A stretch of 51,723 nt of DNA. Source: Brevibacillus porteri. GTDB taxonomy: Bacteria; Bacillota; Bacilli; Brevibacillales; Brevibacillaceae. The position numbers were made by a program, and so were the translations under genes. The notes below the pieces were generated by a model, which was not told the DNA's origin, made no database searches, and saw nothing but the letters and a program-made list of their open reading frames with translations. Every line of letters starts with the position of its first letter. The stretch's first letter is position 1. The stretch covers positions 1 through 51,723 of the forward strand of contig NZ_PXZO01000041.1 in NCBI RefSeq assembly GCF_003013475.1, given 5' to 3'. Positions 32,749 through 40,793 of the stretch are shown piece by piece.

Positions 32749-34311
32749 GTGAAAAAGCGAAACAGAGCTGCCATGTTTGTGTTGGCAGTCAGCATGGTCA
32801 CGACACCAGTGGCACTTCTGCATCCGTTGTCTTCCTATGCGTATGATGGCAAATCAAGTCTGGAACCCATTCAGTTGCCAGAAGACATCGTCCACTTGTT
32901 AACAGAATTGAAAGAGGACTATGTGCCTCTCATGAAAGACCTTCATGTGGACTCATACGGAGGGACAAGCAACTCGGGGTATGTCATTAATCTCTCGGAT
33001 CGAAAGAGTATCATTACTACGAATACGACGCTCAATATCTCCACGAATGCAGAGGGAGATATAACCAGATTTGTCCTGCATGATGTGAATCGGGACAAAA
33101 CAACCAAAATCAATAAAAAGGAAGCCTATCAAAAGGCTGTCGATTTTATTCGAAATTACATAGCGGTTAACCATGTTATTTCCCCGCAAGCGACGCTCTC
33201 TTTCGATCGTGCGTCAGAGCTGGATCATCTGGCAGTCGTCAGTGTCTACCCACAGTTGAACAATACGTGGGTGGACAAAGAGACAGCGCGGGTCATGGTT
33301 GATGCAAAGGGCCAGGTTGTCGTTTTTCAGCAAGATAAGGTAAAGCTTCCTACCCCAGCAGAAGTAGCGGACCCAAGCAAAGCTGTACCACTCGAAAAGG
33401 CAACGAAGGAGTGGCAAGACAAGGTATCCATGGAACTGGTCTACGATGAGTCAGCGGGCAAGCTTGTTTACGTGCCCGACCAATTGCCAACGATAGATGC
33501 TCTGTCTGGTGAAGAAGTTCCGTCTGTGTATAAAACAACGAATGAGACGATGAAAATCAAAGGAACAGCAGACATGGGCATCTGGCGAGATACGAAAAAA
33601 ATGGAGCAGATGCTCGAGAAGGATTTTGGACTGAAGCTGAATCAGCGCACGTACAAAAATGTAAAAGAAGACAAAAAGTATAAAAACAGTGACATCGATC
33701 GTCATGAATGGAATGCGAGCTCGTATCAAAGTGCGTGGATTACTCTCGACCGTAAAACAAAATCACCCATTGAATTCAAGCTGGACAGTTCCGTAGAAAA
33801 GGAGCTTGAGAAGCCGCTCACGCATGATGAGGCAAAAGACATCGCAGTACAATTTGTGGAGAAATACTTATTGTCCAAAGAACAAGCTTTCTCCGTAAAG
33901 GAGACGAGTCTTATAGAAAATCTGCCGGGTTGGGCGGATCAAAATTTGGTGCGGCCGATCAGTAGCTTTGCTTTTCATCCTGAGATTGACGGTATCCCTA
34001 CGAAGAGACCACTGTTTTACATGGAAGTGGACGCAAAGAAGGGTAACGTAGTCCTTGTTCAAGTAAATGACCTGCCGTCCATGCCTGCTACCATCAGTAA
34101 AGACGGTATTGTCAAGGATGAGAAAGCAAAGGATGCGTATGTCAAAGAAGCAAATCTACGCTTGGCATACTGGTATCCGAAGGTAGGTACACATTCAGCG
34201 AAACTGCCAGAGCTGGCCTATTTACCGACGGCCGATGCCAAGTCTTTGCAGATCGATGCTGCAACGGGTGCAGTGGAAGAAACCTGGCTGGAATGGAAAG
34301 CGTCCGACTAA
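32749..34311 (+). CDS. Secreted YcdB/YcdC-repeat protein
   Basis: 520 residues from GTG 32749, 7 bases after AGGAGGT. Signal peptide cleaved near SYAYDG (about residue 32). Two similar modules (about 95-290 and 345-515), each with a helix TKINKKEAYQKAVDFI or LTHDEAKDIAVQFVEKYL and strands ending in ARVMVDAKGQVV or MEVDAKKGNVVLV, the YcdB/YcdC (PepSY-like) pattern. Such repeats are thought to inhibit or chaperone proteases or to bind wall components; function is not known. Monocistronic. Confidence 0.75.
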   Translation: MKKRNRAAMFVLAVSMVTTPVALLHPLSSYAYDGKSSLEPIQLPEDIVHLLTELKEDYVPLMKDLHVDSYGGTSNSGYVINLSDRKSIITTNTTLNISTNAEGDITRFVLHDVNRDKTTKINKKEAYQKAVDFIRNYIAVNHVISPQATLSFDRASELDHLAVVSVYPQLNNTWVDKETARVMVDAKGQVVVFQQDKVKLPTPAEVADPSKAVPLEKATKEWQDKVSMELVYDESAGKLVYVPDQLPTIDALSGEEVPSVYKTTNETMKIKGTADMGIWRDTKKMEQMLEKDFGLKLNQRTYKNVKEDKKYKNSDIDRHEWNASSYQSAWITLDRKTKSPIEFKLDSSVEKELEKPLTHDEAKDIAVQFVEKYLLSKEQAFSVKETSLIENLPGWADQNLVRPISSFAFHPEIDGIPTKRPLFYMEVDAKKGNVVLVQVNDLPSMPATISKDGIVKDEKAKDAYVKEANLRLAYWYPKVGTHSAKLPELAYLPTADAKSLQIDAATGAVEETWLEWKASD

Positions 34312-34317
34312 GCATTA

Positions 34318-34353
34318 CCCGACATGGTGTAGAAGCCGTGTCGGGTTTTCCTT
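34318..34353 (+). terminator. Terminator after the YcdB/YcdC-like gene
   Basis: CCCGACATGG pairs with CCGTGTCGGG (one wobble), then TTTTCCTTTT. Confidence 0.85.
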
Positions 34354-34477
34354 TTCATCATTATCGGAATTCATAAACACTTCAAGTCAGGTAGGATTTT
34401 TTTTCTTTTTGTAGAATATCTTCTTGATTCCCATTTGATTTGGCAAACAATGCCGAACACGAGAAGGAGAAAGTGCA

Positions 34478-35473
34478 ATGAAACGGCCAACTTATACCCT
34501 ACCAAGTATTGTAAAAAAGGTATTCCGGCCCGGTGAGCGCTCCCTTCCACGTACGGAGATCTGCTCCCGGATGGAAGCGAATGAGCTGAATGCTTTTTTG
34601 GATCTGGACTGCAAGACAATACTGGATAAAGTGTTGAACATGGAGCAGTCTCCAGTGCGAGTTGGAAGTTCAGAGGCGATCGTAGAGGTCACTCACCAGC
34701 CGCATCAAGTGTACGACTTGGCTCATCGCTATTTACGCGATAGCCAAACACCAAAAAAGCTTGAGCAAATTGTCGCAGAGCTGCGTCGTCAAACGCAGTT
34801 TGGCTGGAATCAGATTCTTCGTATGTTGCAATTGGAACGCGATCCTCGCTTTGTGCAATATCAAGGCGACAGCAGGTGGTTTTTGGCAGAGTGGACATTG
34901 GGCAATGACCAAGTGTATGCGTTTTGCCGCGACAATGGCATTACGCAGGTATCTGCTCGCACATTAGTCCATTTTCTGGAGCAGGAAGTAGGAATTGCTG
35001 CAGATGCTGCTTTTCTCCCTGCGCAAGATGACCGCTTCCGCATTGACGGTGATACCATGTACATCATTGCTCGTAGCGAAGATTCCAAGGAAGAGCAGGC
35101 GGCCCTCGAGGTTGCTGTTGCTGCCCCTTCTGTATCGATAGGAAACAGCGAGTCCGTCTCAGAAGAAATTGCATCGGAAGAACCAGCGAATCCCTTACAT
35201 CAGGTGGAAGAACAACATGAACTATTAGTTACCAAGGAGGAAGCTACTATGTCTACCATTACCAACCAGCAAGTTCTTGAGGAAGTACAAAAACTGATGC
35301 AAGAAGCTATCGACCGCTTGGAGACCAGAAACCAAGAAATGTCCCAAGAAGTTGTCGCTCATTTTCAACAAAGCAATATGCAAGCTATAGAAGTGCTAAT
35401 GAAAGAGAAACATAAGCATGAGCAGATCGTACTTGGCATTCAACAGGTGCTGGCGACCAGTGAACAACAATGA
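34478..35473 (+). CDS. Unrecognised protein: winged-helix-like repeats plus coiled coil
   Basis: 331 residues, soluble. N-terminal 210 residues look like two or three repeats of about 65 residues with a helical part and a beta-hairpin ending in an aromatic-x-(L/I) strand (DSRWFLAEW, GDTMYIIAR), similar in layout to winged-helix/HARE-HTH modules. A low-complexity acidic linker (about 205-250) leads to a coiled coil (260-331). The segment from residue 286, QEMSQEVVAHF..., is 13/26 identical without gaps to the small protein encoded next. Overlaps that gene by 4 bases (ATGA). AGAAGGAGAAAG ribosome site. Function unknown. Confidence 0.75.
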   Translation: MKRPTYTLPSIVKKVFRPGERSLPRTEICSRMEANELNAFLDLDCKTILDKVLNMEQSPVRVGSSEAIVEVTHQPHQVYDLAHRYLRDSQTPKKLEQIVAELRRQTQFGWNQILRMLQLERDPRFVQYQGDSRWFLAEWTLGNDQVYAFCRDNGITQVSARTLVHFLEQEVGIAADAAFLPAQDDRFRIDGDTMYIIARSEDSKEEQAALEVAVAAPSVSIGNSESVSEEIASEEPANPLHQVEEQHELLVTKEEATMSTITNQQVLEEVQKLMQEAIDRLETRNQEMSQEVVAHFQQSNMQAIEVLMKEKHKHEQIVLGIQQVLATSEQQ

Positions 35474-35745
35474 GTAAACTTGAGGCTACGATCCGGTTAG
35501 AGCAGAGATTTGCCATCCTGCGCGAGGTTATCGCGGGCTATCGGATTCGCCTTCAAGAAATGGAGCAGGAAGTGGTAGAGCTTTTTTCCACGAACCAGCT
35601 CTCTGCTATTTCAGCATGCATGGGCGAGAAGCAGCGCATCGTCAGGTTGATGAATCGACTGGAACAATTTATTGTTCAATGGGAAAGCAACAACACGGAT
35701 GTGGGTATCGCACATGAACCAAAGCGAGAACACTTGAACACATGA
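35470..35745 (+). CDS. Small coiled-coil protein, paralogue of the preceding C terminus
   Basis: 91 residues. Heptad-like helix for nearly all its length. Residues 29-54 (QEMEQEVVELF...MGEK) align with residues 286-311 of the 331-residue protein upstream, 13 of 26 identical. The stop and start overlap as ATGA, so the two products are made in linked amounts and could form a mixed coiled coil. No known family recognised. Confidence 0.75.
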   Translation: MSKLEATIRLEQRFAILREVIAGYRIRLQEMEQEVVELFSTNQLSAISACMGEKQRIVRLMNRLEQFIVQWESNNTDVGIAHEPKREHLNT

Positions 35746-35763
35746 CGAATAATGCGGTAAAAT
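35734..35763 (+). promoter_or_regulatory. Promoter of the SEC-C gene
   Basis: TTGAAC (35734-35739), 18 bases, TAAAAT (35758-35763), overlapping the end of the small coiled-coil gene. It allows separate expression of the SEC-C gene. Confidence 0.6.
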
Positions 35764-35826
35764 AGGGGGATTGTGCATGATTCCCCGCGCATGCCGCGTG
35801 GGCTGGAAAGGAGATCCAAACCCTCT

Positions 35827-37896
35827 ATGTCGGTAGGAAGAAACGAACTGTGCCCTTGTGGGAGCGGAAAAAAATACAAAAAATGCTGTGGGGTTGTCAC
35901 TCCCATTACGGAGCTGCGTAGCCGCCACGAGCAAAAGCTGCAAAAAGAATACGCTGGCTGGGTCGAAAGACTGAACCATTTTGTCGGCGCAAATGTAACC
36001 AGCGAGACGATTCAAGAAGCGCGGAATCGTTTTGCCGAAGAAGTAGGTTTGACTCAAGAGAGTGTCGCACGTCCTGAATGGGCAGCCCATTTCTTCAACT
36101 GGTGTGTATTGGACGTCAAAACAGGTGGAAGCACGCTGCTTGAGAACTATATCAAACAGCATGGACGTCGGATGGAGCCTGATCTTCGCCGTGCATTTGC
36201 TGGATTGCACCTGAACGTTTATGAAATCGTGGAAGTGGATCGTGATGTCATCACGGTTCAACAACCGATATCGGAAGAAAAGCACTATCTGCTTCGTGCC
36301 AATACGTTGAATGTTGTCCCTGGGCAATTGATCGTAGGGCGCCTGCTGAATCTAGGTCTGCGTGATATGCTCTTCTCTGGCAGCATCATCTTGCAGCCAC
36401 ATGTCAAGGAAAGCCTGCTCGAGTGGTTACGCCAGCATCCAGAAGTAGAAGCTGCGAAGGCAGATACGAGCAAGAGAAGCTATACGACAGAGCTGTATCA
36501 CTTCATCGTTCAATTTGGTGGAGCGACAAGCGAGTCGGAAGCACCGAAGCAAGAATCGCTACTGCGTCGTACCTATGCGATGCCAGATCGTAAACAGCTC
36601 CTGAAAGTAATCGAGTCGAATCCTGCATTCGAGCTGAAAAAACGGGATGCTGCTCGTGAGACATGGGTATATGCGACACGCAAGGAAGAGCATTTGTTTC
36701 CGAATTTAAAGGATGCCTTGTTGGAGCTATACGAAGTACAGGCAGAAGTGATTTTGCAGGATGACAGCCTGATTCTGGAAGGGTATGCATCGCAGTTAGA
36801 TGAAGTCGCAGAGCTTTTACTGCTGCTTGCATTTGAGAACGAAGAGGAGATTCGCGTTCTTACTTCAACGGGCTCTCGTTTGTCCAAAGGAACTCTGTTT
36901 ATCACGAGTCAGCCTACTTTGCCACCAAAAGTGTTGCAGTGGGCAGTCCAAACCTATTTTACCGAAAAATGGCTGGTTACTTCCCATGAACAGCTCGATG
37001 ATTTGGCTCCGCTCTTGGTTGCGGCTACAGAAAACGAGGAGCTGCATGGGAAACTTCACAAGCTGATGGAACAAATGGAACAGGATCATAAAATCGGACA
37101 AGGTTTGGCTCGTTTTATCCGAATGGACATTCTTCGTCCTCGCCTCTCGTTGTCAAATGACAGCCTGCATGTGCATAACCTGCTGCGCCGTCCGTTGATC
37201 GAGGGATTGCCGGAGAGTGTGTACACCGTGCATCCTGACAGACTTGCGGACATCAATCGCTTCGTGCAAGAGATGACCGAAGGCAAGTCAGAAGCAACCG
37301 TTAAAAAGTACGATGAGGTCATGAACAACTTCCGTTCATTCGTCAGAGGAGCGTTTGGCCCATCTTTCACATGGGAGCAGTTGCGTAGAGAGGACCTGGT
37401 ATACTTCTTCGTCCACGACATTTTCACGCGCACAGACGCAACGACCAAAACGTTGGCAACGAATCTGATGTCTGTTTTGACGGCGTTCTTCAAGTGGCTG
37501 GATAAGCAAGGACCATACGCGCTTTATCCTGTCATGCAGCCATTGTTCGCCGAGTTGAAGGAAACATTGCCGGAATCCTATCGCTTGCGTGGTGTGCTGG
37601 AAAAGGAAGCGACTCAAAATCTTTTCAGCAAACCAGTGGCGATCAAAGATGTCACGGAAGAATCCATACTCGTGCAAGAAATCACTTCATCTGGTTGTAC
37701 GGCAAAACGTGCGAATGGTGAGACAATCAAGCTGTCTATTGGCGCTGAATTGGGTGCTATGCTGGCAGCAGATTGGATGATCCATGGCTTGTTCGGTCAA
37801 GGTGAGGACGGTACTTGGAGACTGTTTGGTACGCCAGAAGTGTATCCACCAGTCATTGCCCAAGTGCTGGGCGCACCAACAGGTGTATTAGTCTAG
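35827..37896 (+). CDS. Large SEC-C zinc-motif protein with recombinase-like core-binding segment
   Basis: 689 residues. N terminus is a SEC-C zinc motif, GRNELCPCGSGKKYKKCCG (Cys-x-Cys and Cys-Cys ligands), normally found at the C terminus of SecA and in assorted adaptor proteins. Middle (100-480) has no recognised fold. Around residues 485-570 (TVKKYDEVMNNFRSFV..., LRREDLVYFFVHDIF, LTAFFKWLDKQG) the sequence resembles the SAM-like core-binding domain of tyrosine recombinases, but no catalytic Arg-His-Arg-Tyr domain follows. ATG 35827 is chosen because the zinc motif begins there; AAGGAG is rather far (13 bases), and a GTG at 35773 is the alternative. Function unknown. Confidence 0.75.
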   Translation: MSVGRNELCPCGSGKKYKKCCGVVTPITELRSRHEQKLQKEYAGWVERLNHFVGANVTSETIQEARNRFAEEVGLTQESVARPEWAAHFFNWCVLDVKTGGSTLLENYIKQHGRRMEPDLRRAFAGLHLNVYEIVEVDRDVITVQQPISEEKHYLLRANTLNVVPGQLIVGRLLNLGLRDMLFSGSIILQPHVKESLLEWLRQHPEVEAAKADTSKRSYTTELYHFIVQFGGATSESEAPKQESLLRRTYAMPDRKQLLKVIESNPAFELKKRDAARETWVYATRKEEHLFPNLKDALLELYEVQAEVILQDDSLILEGYASQLDEVAELLLLLAFENEEEIRVLTSTGSRLSKGTLFITSQPTLPPKVLQWAVQTYFTEKWLVTSHEQLDDLAPLLVAATENEELHGKLHKLMEQMEQDHKIGQGLARFIRMDILRPRLSLSNDSLHVHNLLRRPLIEGLPESVYTVHPDRLADINRFVQEMTEGKSEATVKKYDEVMNNFRSFVRGAFGPSFTWEQLRREDLVYFFVHDIFTRTDATTKTLATNLMSVLTAFFKWLDKQGPYALYPVMQPLFAELKETLPESYRLRGVLEKEATQNLFSKPVAIKDVTEESILVQEITSSGCTAKRANGETIKLSIGAELGAMLAADWMIHGLFGQGEDGTWRLFGTPEVYPPVIAQVLGAPTGVLV

Positions 37897-37911
37897 AACC
37901 CCTAGCATAAA

Positions 37912-37948
37912 GAAAAACCCGAGGATTCGTGTCCTCGGGTTTTTTGTT
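37912..37948. terminator. Bidirectional terminator
   Basis: AAAAACCCGAGGA/TCCTCGGGTTTTT with loop TTCGTG; T-runs on both strands. Between the SEC-C gene and the converging MFS gene. Confidence 0.92.
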
Positions 37949-37969
37949 TTGACTTTTCCTTGGAATAGA

Positions 37970-39187
37970 TTAGTGAGCCCATTCGCGGAGTGTCTTGTCT
38001 TTCGGCAGCAAAAAGCCCATGCCCCCGATCAACGGGAGGAACGAACATAACAGAATGACAAAGCTCAGACTGTAAAGATCGGCGAGATAGCCGAAAACGA
38101 GAGCGCCCATGCCTCCCATTCCAAAGGCAAGCCCGATGATCAGCCCGGATACGGTACCGATTTTGCCAGGCAATAGCTCCTGCGCGTACACGACTGTGAC
38201 GGAGAAGCTGGAAAGCATGATAAAGCCGCTGATCACCAGTAATGGAAAGGCCCAATAGCCTGAGACGTAAGGCGTCAGCAATGTCAGTGGAAGTGAACCG
38301 AGTGTGGAAATGATGAGCAAGTTCCTTTTTCCGAATCGATCAGACAGCGGTCCGCCAAAAAAAGTCCCAATCGCTCCTGCGAAAAGAAAACCAAAAATGA
38401 CGAGCTGTGCACTGGCATAATCCATATCTTTCACATACATCAAATAAAACTGATAAAAGCTTTGGTAGCCAGCATTCATCCAGGACCGCACACTGACGAT
38501 GACAATCAGGAGGCCGAGGGCAATCAGCCGCTTGTTCCGATTCGTATACGTGACAGGTGCCGCTGTAGCCTTTTTCAAACGCTGTTGCCCACGATACCAG
38601 AGAGCAACATAGAGCAAGATGCCACTAGCTAATAGCGCGGGCAACAGAAACCAGGCAGCCCCTGTCTGTCCCAGATTCGCAAAGACCAGGATGGTCATCA
38701 AGGGGGCGAGTGCTTGCCCGGCATTTCCACCTACTTGAAAAATGGATTGTCCCAGCCCTCTGCGAGGACCGGATGCCAAGTGGGCGAAGCGTGAGGCTTC
38801 TGGGTGGAAAATGGCTGAGCCAATACCAACACAGGCGACTGCTGCGAGAACGAAATAGTAACTGCCGGAGAATGCGAGTGCCAGCATCCCAAATCCCGAT
38901 ACGATCAAAGCCAGTGGTGGCAATAAAGGAATCGATTTGCGATCGGAGAAGTAACCGACGAATGGTTGCAAAACAGATGAAGTAAGATTCATGACGAGTA
39001 AAATCATTCCGACTTGTGTAAACGTTAATGCCAGATTCTTCTCTACAATAGGAAGCAATGCAGGGATGACCGCTTGTAAGCTGTCGTTTAATAGATGCGC
39101 AATGCTAATGGCAAATAGCATGCGATAGACAGTTGGTGCCGCAGTCCCTGCCGGTGTAGAGTGAATGGGTGTTGATGAGGCACTCAT
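37970..39187 (-). CDS. MFS exporter, fosmidomycin-resistance (Fsr) type
   Basis: 405 residues, 12 membrane helices. N-terminal helix AISIAHLLNDSLQAVIPALLP and the loop SAIFHPEASRFAHLASG with its HPEA motif are specific for Fsr-like proteins; GPLSDRFGKRN is the MFS loop between helices 8 and 9. Exports fosmidomycin or related compounds in E. coli; natural substrate unknown. Minus strand; ATG 39187 with a G-rich site about 10 bases upstream. Divergent from the PfkB kinase across 228 bases in which I see no gene. Confidence 0.9.
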   Translation of the reverse strand: MSASSTPIHSTPAGTAAPTVYRMLFAISIAHLLNDSLQAVIPALLPIVEKNLALTFTQVGMILLVMNLTSSVLQPFVGYFSDRKSIPLLPPLALIVSGFGMLALAFSGSYYFVLAAVACVGIGSAIFHPEASRFAHLASGPRRGLGQSIFQVGGNAGQALAPLMTILVFANLGQTGAAWFLLPALLASGILLYVALWYRGQQRLKKATAAPVTYTNRNKRLIALGLLIVIVSVRSWMNAGYQSFYQFYLMYVKDMDYASAQLVIFGFLFAGAIGTFFGGPLSDRFGKRNLLIISTLGSLPLTLLTPYVSGYWAFPLLVISGFIMLSSFSVTVVYAQELLPGKIGTVSGLIIGLAFGMGGMGALVFGYLADLYSLSFVILLCSFLPLIGGMGFLLPKDKTLREWAH

Positions 39188-39415
39188 GTCAGTTCGATCC
39201 CAACCTTTCTTAGGTAACTTACTTTTTATTTTTTTTCAATGTAGCATGGATTCTAGAGGACGTCATCCATGAATGATGGGAATATGATGGTCGGAAATAA
39301 AGAATTTGATCTGTCAGGAAGTTTTTAAAAAAGTAGGTAAATGGCGAAACGTTGTCGAAAAAGAGAGGAGCACAATGGACTAGACCATGAGCAGAAGGCT
39401 AGGGGGAATGCTGGA

Positions 39416-40369
39416 ATGCTGGAAGGTATAACAGAATACTGGCTATGCGTGGGAGGAGCCAATGTTGACGTGCAGGGGGTCACTTCTGCCAGACTGTTGC
39501 CTGGAACAAGTAATCCGGGTGAAGTACATCAAGCAGCAGGCGGCGTAGCTCGAAACGTGGCGGAAAATCTGGGATGGCTAGGAGAAGAAGTGCAGCTGTT
39601 TGCTCTGGTGGGAGAAGATGCAGATGGCGAGTGGCTAAGGCAAGTCACAGCAAATAGTGGAGTGGCTACTCATGGCATGTTGCGAATCGCAGGGAAATCG
39701 ACTGGGCGCTACTTGGCTATTCGTGATCGTGACGGTGAATTGTACACGGCTGTTGCAGATATGGAACTAAATGAAGAGTGGCCAGCGGAGATTGTCCAGC
39801 AAGGTCTCAAACGCTTGCCTCAGGCCGCAGGCTTGTTTCTGGATGCCAATCTTCCCGTCGAGGTTATGCGGGCATTTTTGGCGGAAGCCAGAAGACTCAA
39901 CAAAAAGATCATCGTGGACCCTGTTTCTGTGAAAAAAGCAGAAAAATGGAAAGGGTTGCTTGAAGGTGTTCATATACTTGTCGCGAGCATTGATGAACTG
40001 GAAGTGCTAGTTGGCCAATCACTTCATTCCTATAATGATGTGGAAATATGCGCGAAAAAATTGGTGGCAGAAGGTATTCATCAGGTCATGGTCATTTGTG
40101 GGGAAGCAGGGCTGTGGCTGTGCACCGCACAGGAGGAAAAATGGCTTGCTGCCCCGACTATGCCGATTCGAGAGTCCGCAGGAGATGCGTTTGCCGCAGG
40201 TATCATTTATGCGCAAAACAAGGCATTGTCCCTTACAGAACAAGCAGCTTTCGGCGTTGCTTTGGCCGAGATGAGAACAAAGGGAAATGGCCAATACGAT
40301 ATCGATGTCCTTTTGGCACGAAAAGATTACTATGCCGCAAAAGAAAGACAGATCCTCGACAGAGAATGA
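39416..40369 (+). CDS. PfkB-family sugar kinase, pseudouridine kinase-like
   Basis: 317 residues from ATG 39416 (AGGGGGA about 9 bases upstream); the frame opens 25 codons earlier without similarity. PfkB marks: CVGGANVDVQG, GGVARNVAENLGWLG, VDPVSVKK, and the catalytic RESAGDAFAAGIIYAQ, where Ser replaces the common Gly or Thr before the AGD. The opening VGGANVD and PGTSNPG with HQAAGGVARN resemble pseudouridine kinase PsuK. psuG is not beside it. Could also phosphorylate another nucleoside or sugar. Confidence 0.82.
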   Translation: MLEGITEYWLCVGGANVDVQGVTSARLLPGTSNPGEVHQAAGGVARNVAENLGWLGEEVQLFALVGEDADGEWLRQVTANSGVATHGMLRIAGKSTGRYLAIRDRDGELYTAVADMELNEEWPAEIVQQGLKRLPQAAGLFLDANLPVEVMRAFLAEARRLNKKIIVDPVSVKKAEKWKGLLEGVHILVASIDELEVLVGQSLHSYNDVEICAKKLVAEGIHQVMVICGEAGLWLCTAQEEKWLAAPTMPIRESAGDAFAAGIIYAQNKALSLTEQAAFGVALAEMRTKGNGQYDIDVLLARKDYYAAKERQILDRE

Positions 40370-40393
40370 AAATACATAGCTTGACGTACACTA
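40364..40393 (+). promoter_or_regulatory. Possible sigma-G promoter of the 45-residue gene
   Basis: GAATG (40364-40368), 18 bases, TACACTA (40387-40393); five of seven positions match CATACTA and the spacing equals that of the SASP promoter at 5606. Overlaps the end of the kinase gene. Confidence 0.45.
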
Positions 40394-40426
40394 CCCGTTA
40401 GTTGGTACAGAGGAGGAGTGTATGTC

Positions 40427-40564
40427 ATGGAAAAGAAATCGAATGATGTGAATGGAAAACAAGAGAGCCATGTTCGGCAGGGTGGGGATTCACACCGCTC
40501 CAAAAACAAGCGACCTGAAGGTCCTGTACAAGGATTTAGTCAGGCACCACGCGGCTTGCAATAA
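40427..40564 (+). CDS. 45-residue basic hydrophilic protein (spore-protein candidate)
   Basis: A short gene starting ATG 40427, 10 bases after AGGAGG, and ending in TAA at 40564. The product has no hydrophobic segment, is rich in Gly, Ser, Gln, Lys, Arg and Asn, and contains SHRSKNKRPEGPVQGF. Size and composition are like the minor small acid-soluble spore proteins (SspO, SspP class), though I cannot match a family. A promoter of sigma-G form lies 33 bases upstream and a strong terminator follows, so it forms a complete single-gene unit. Confidence 0.6.
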   Translation: MEKKSNDVNGKQESHVRQGGDSHRSKNKRPEGPVQGFSQAPRGLQ

Positions 40565-40586
40565 GTCGAAATTTATATGTGCAACT

Positions 40587-40624
40587 AAAGTCCCCTTATC
40601 GACAAAAAGATGGGGGACTTTTCG
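40587..40624 (+). terminator. Terminator of the 45-residue gene
   Basis: AAAGTCCCC/GGGGACTTT stem with a 17-base loop and T-run. Confidence 0.85.
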
Positions 40625-40662
40625 TTTAAAGGAACATTTTTCTACAAATGCAGACAACGATA

Positions 40663-40671
40663 TGGTACAAT
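40663..40671 (+). promoter_or_regulatory. Extended -10 promoter of the LCP gene
   Basis: TGG TACAAT (40663-40671) is an extended -10 element; no good -35 lies 17 bases upstream. The leader to 40793 holds a small imperfect hairpin (GGCACAATT/AATCGTGCC) near 40724-40744. Confidence 0.45.
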
Positions 40672-40793
40672 ACCTCAATCAGAGTATTGCCAACTGAAGA
40701 AAAAAGTGGTGCATATTGTCGAGTGGCACAATTCAAAATCGTGCCTCCCTTTACTTTGTCAAAAAGCGTGCGCGAACAAGGAGACTGATTCAT

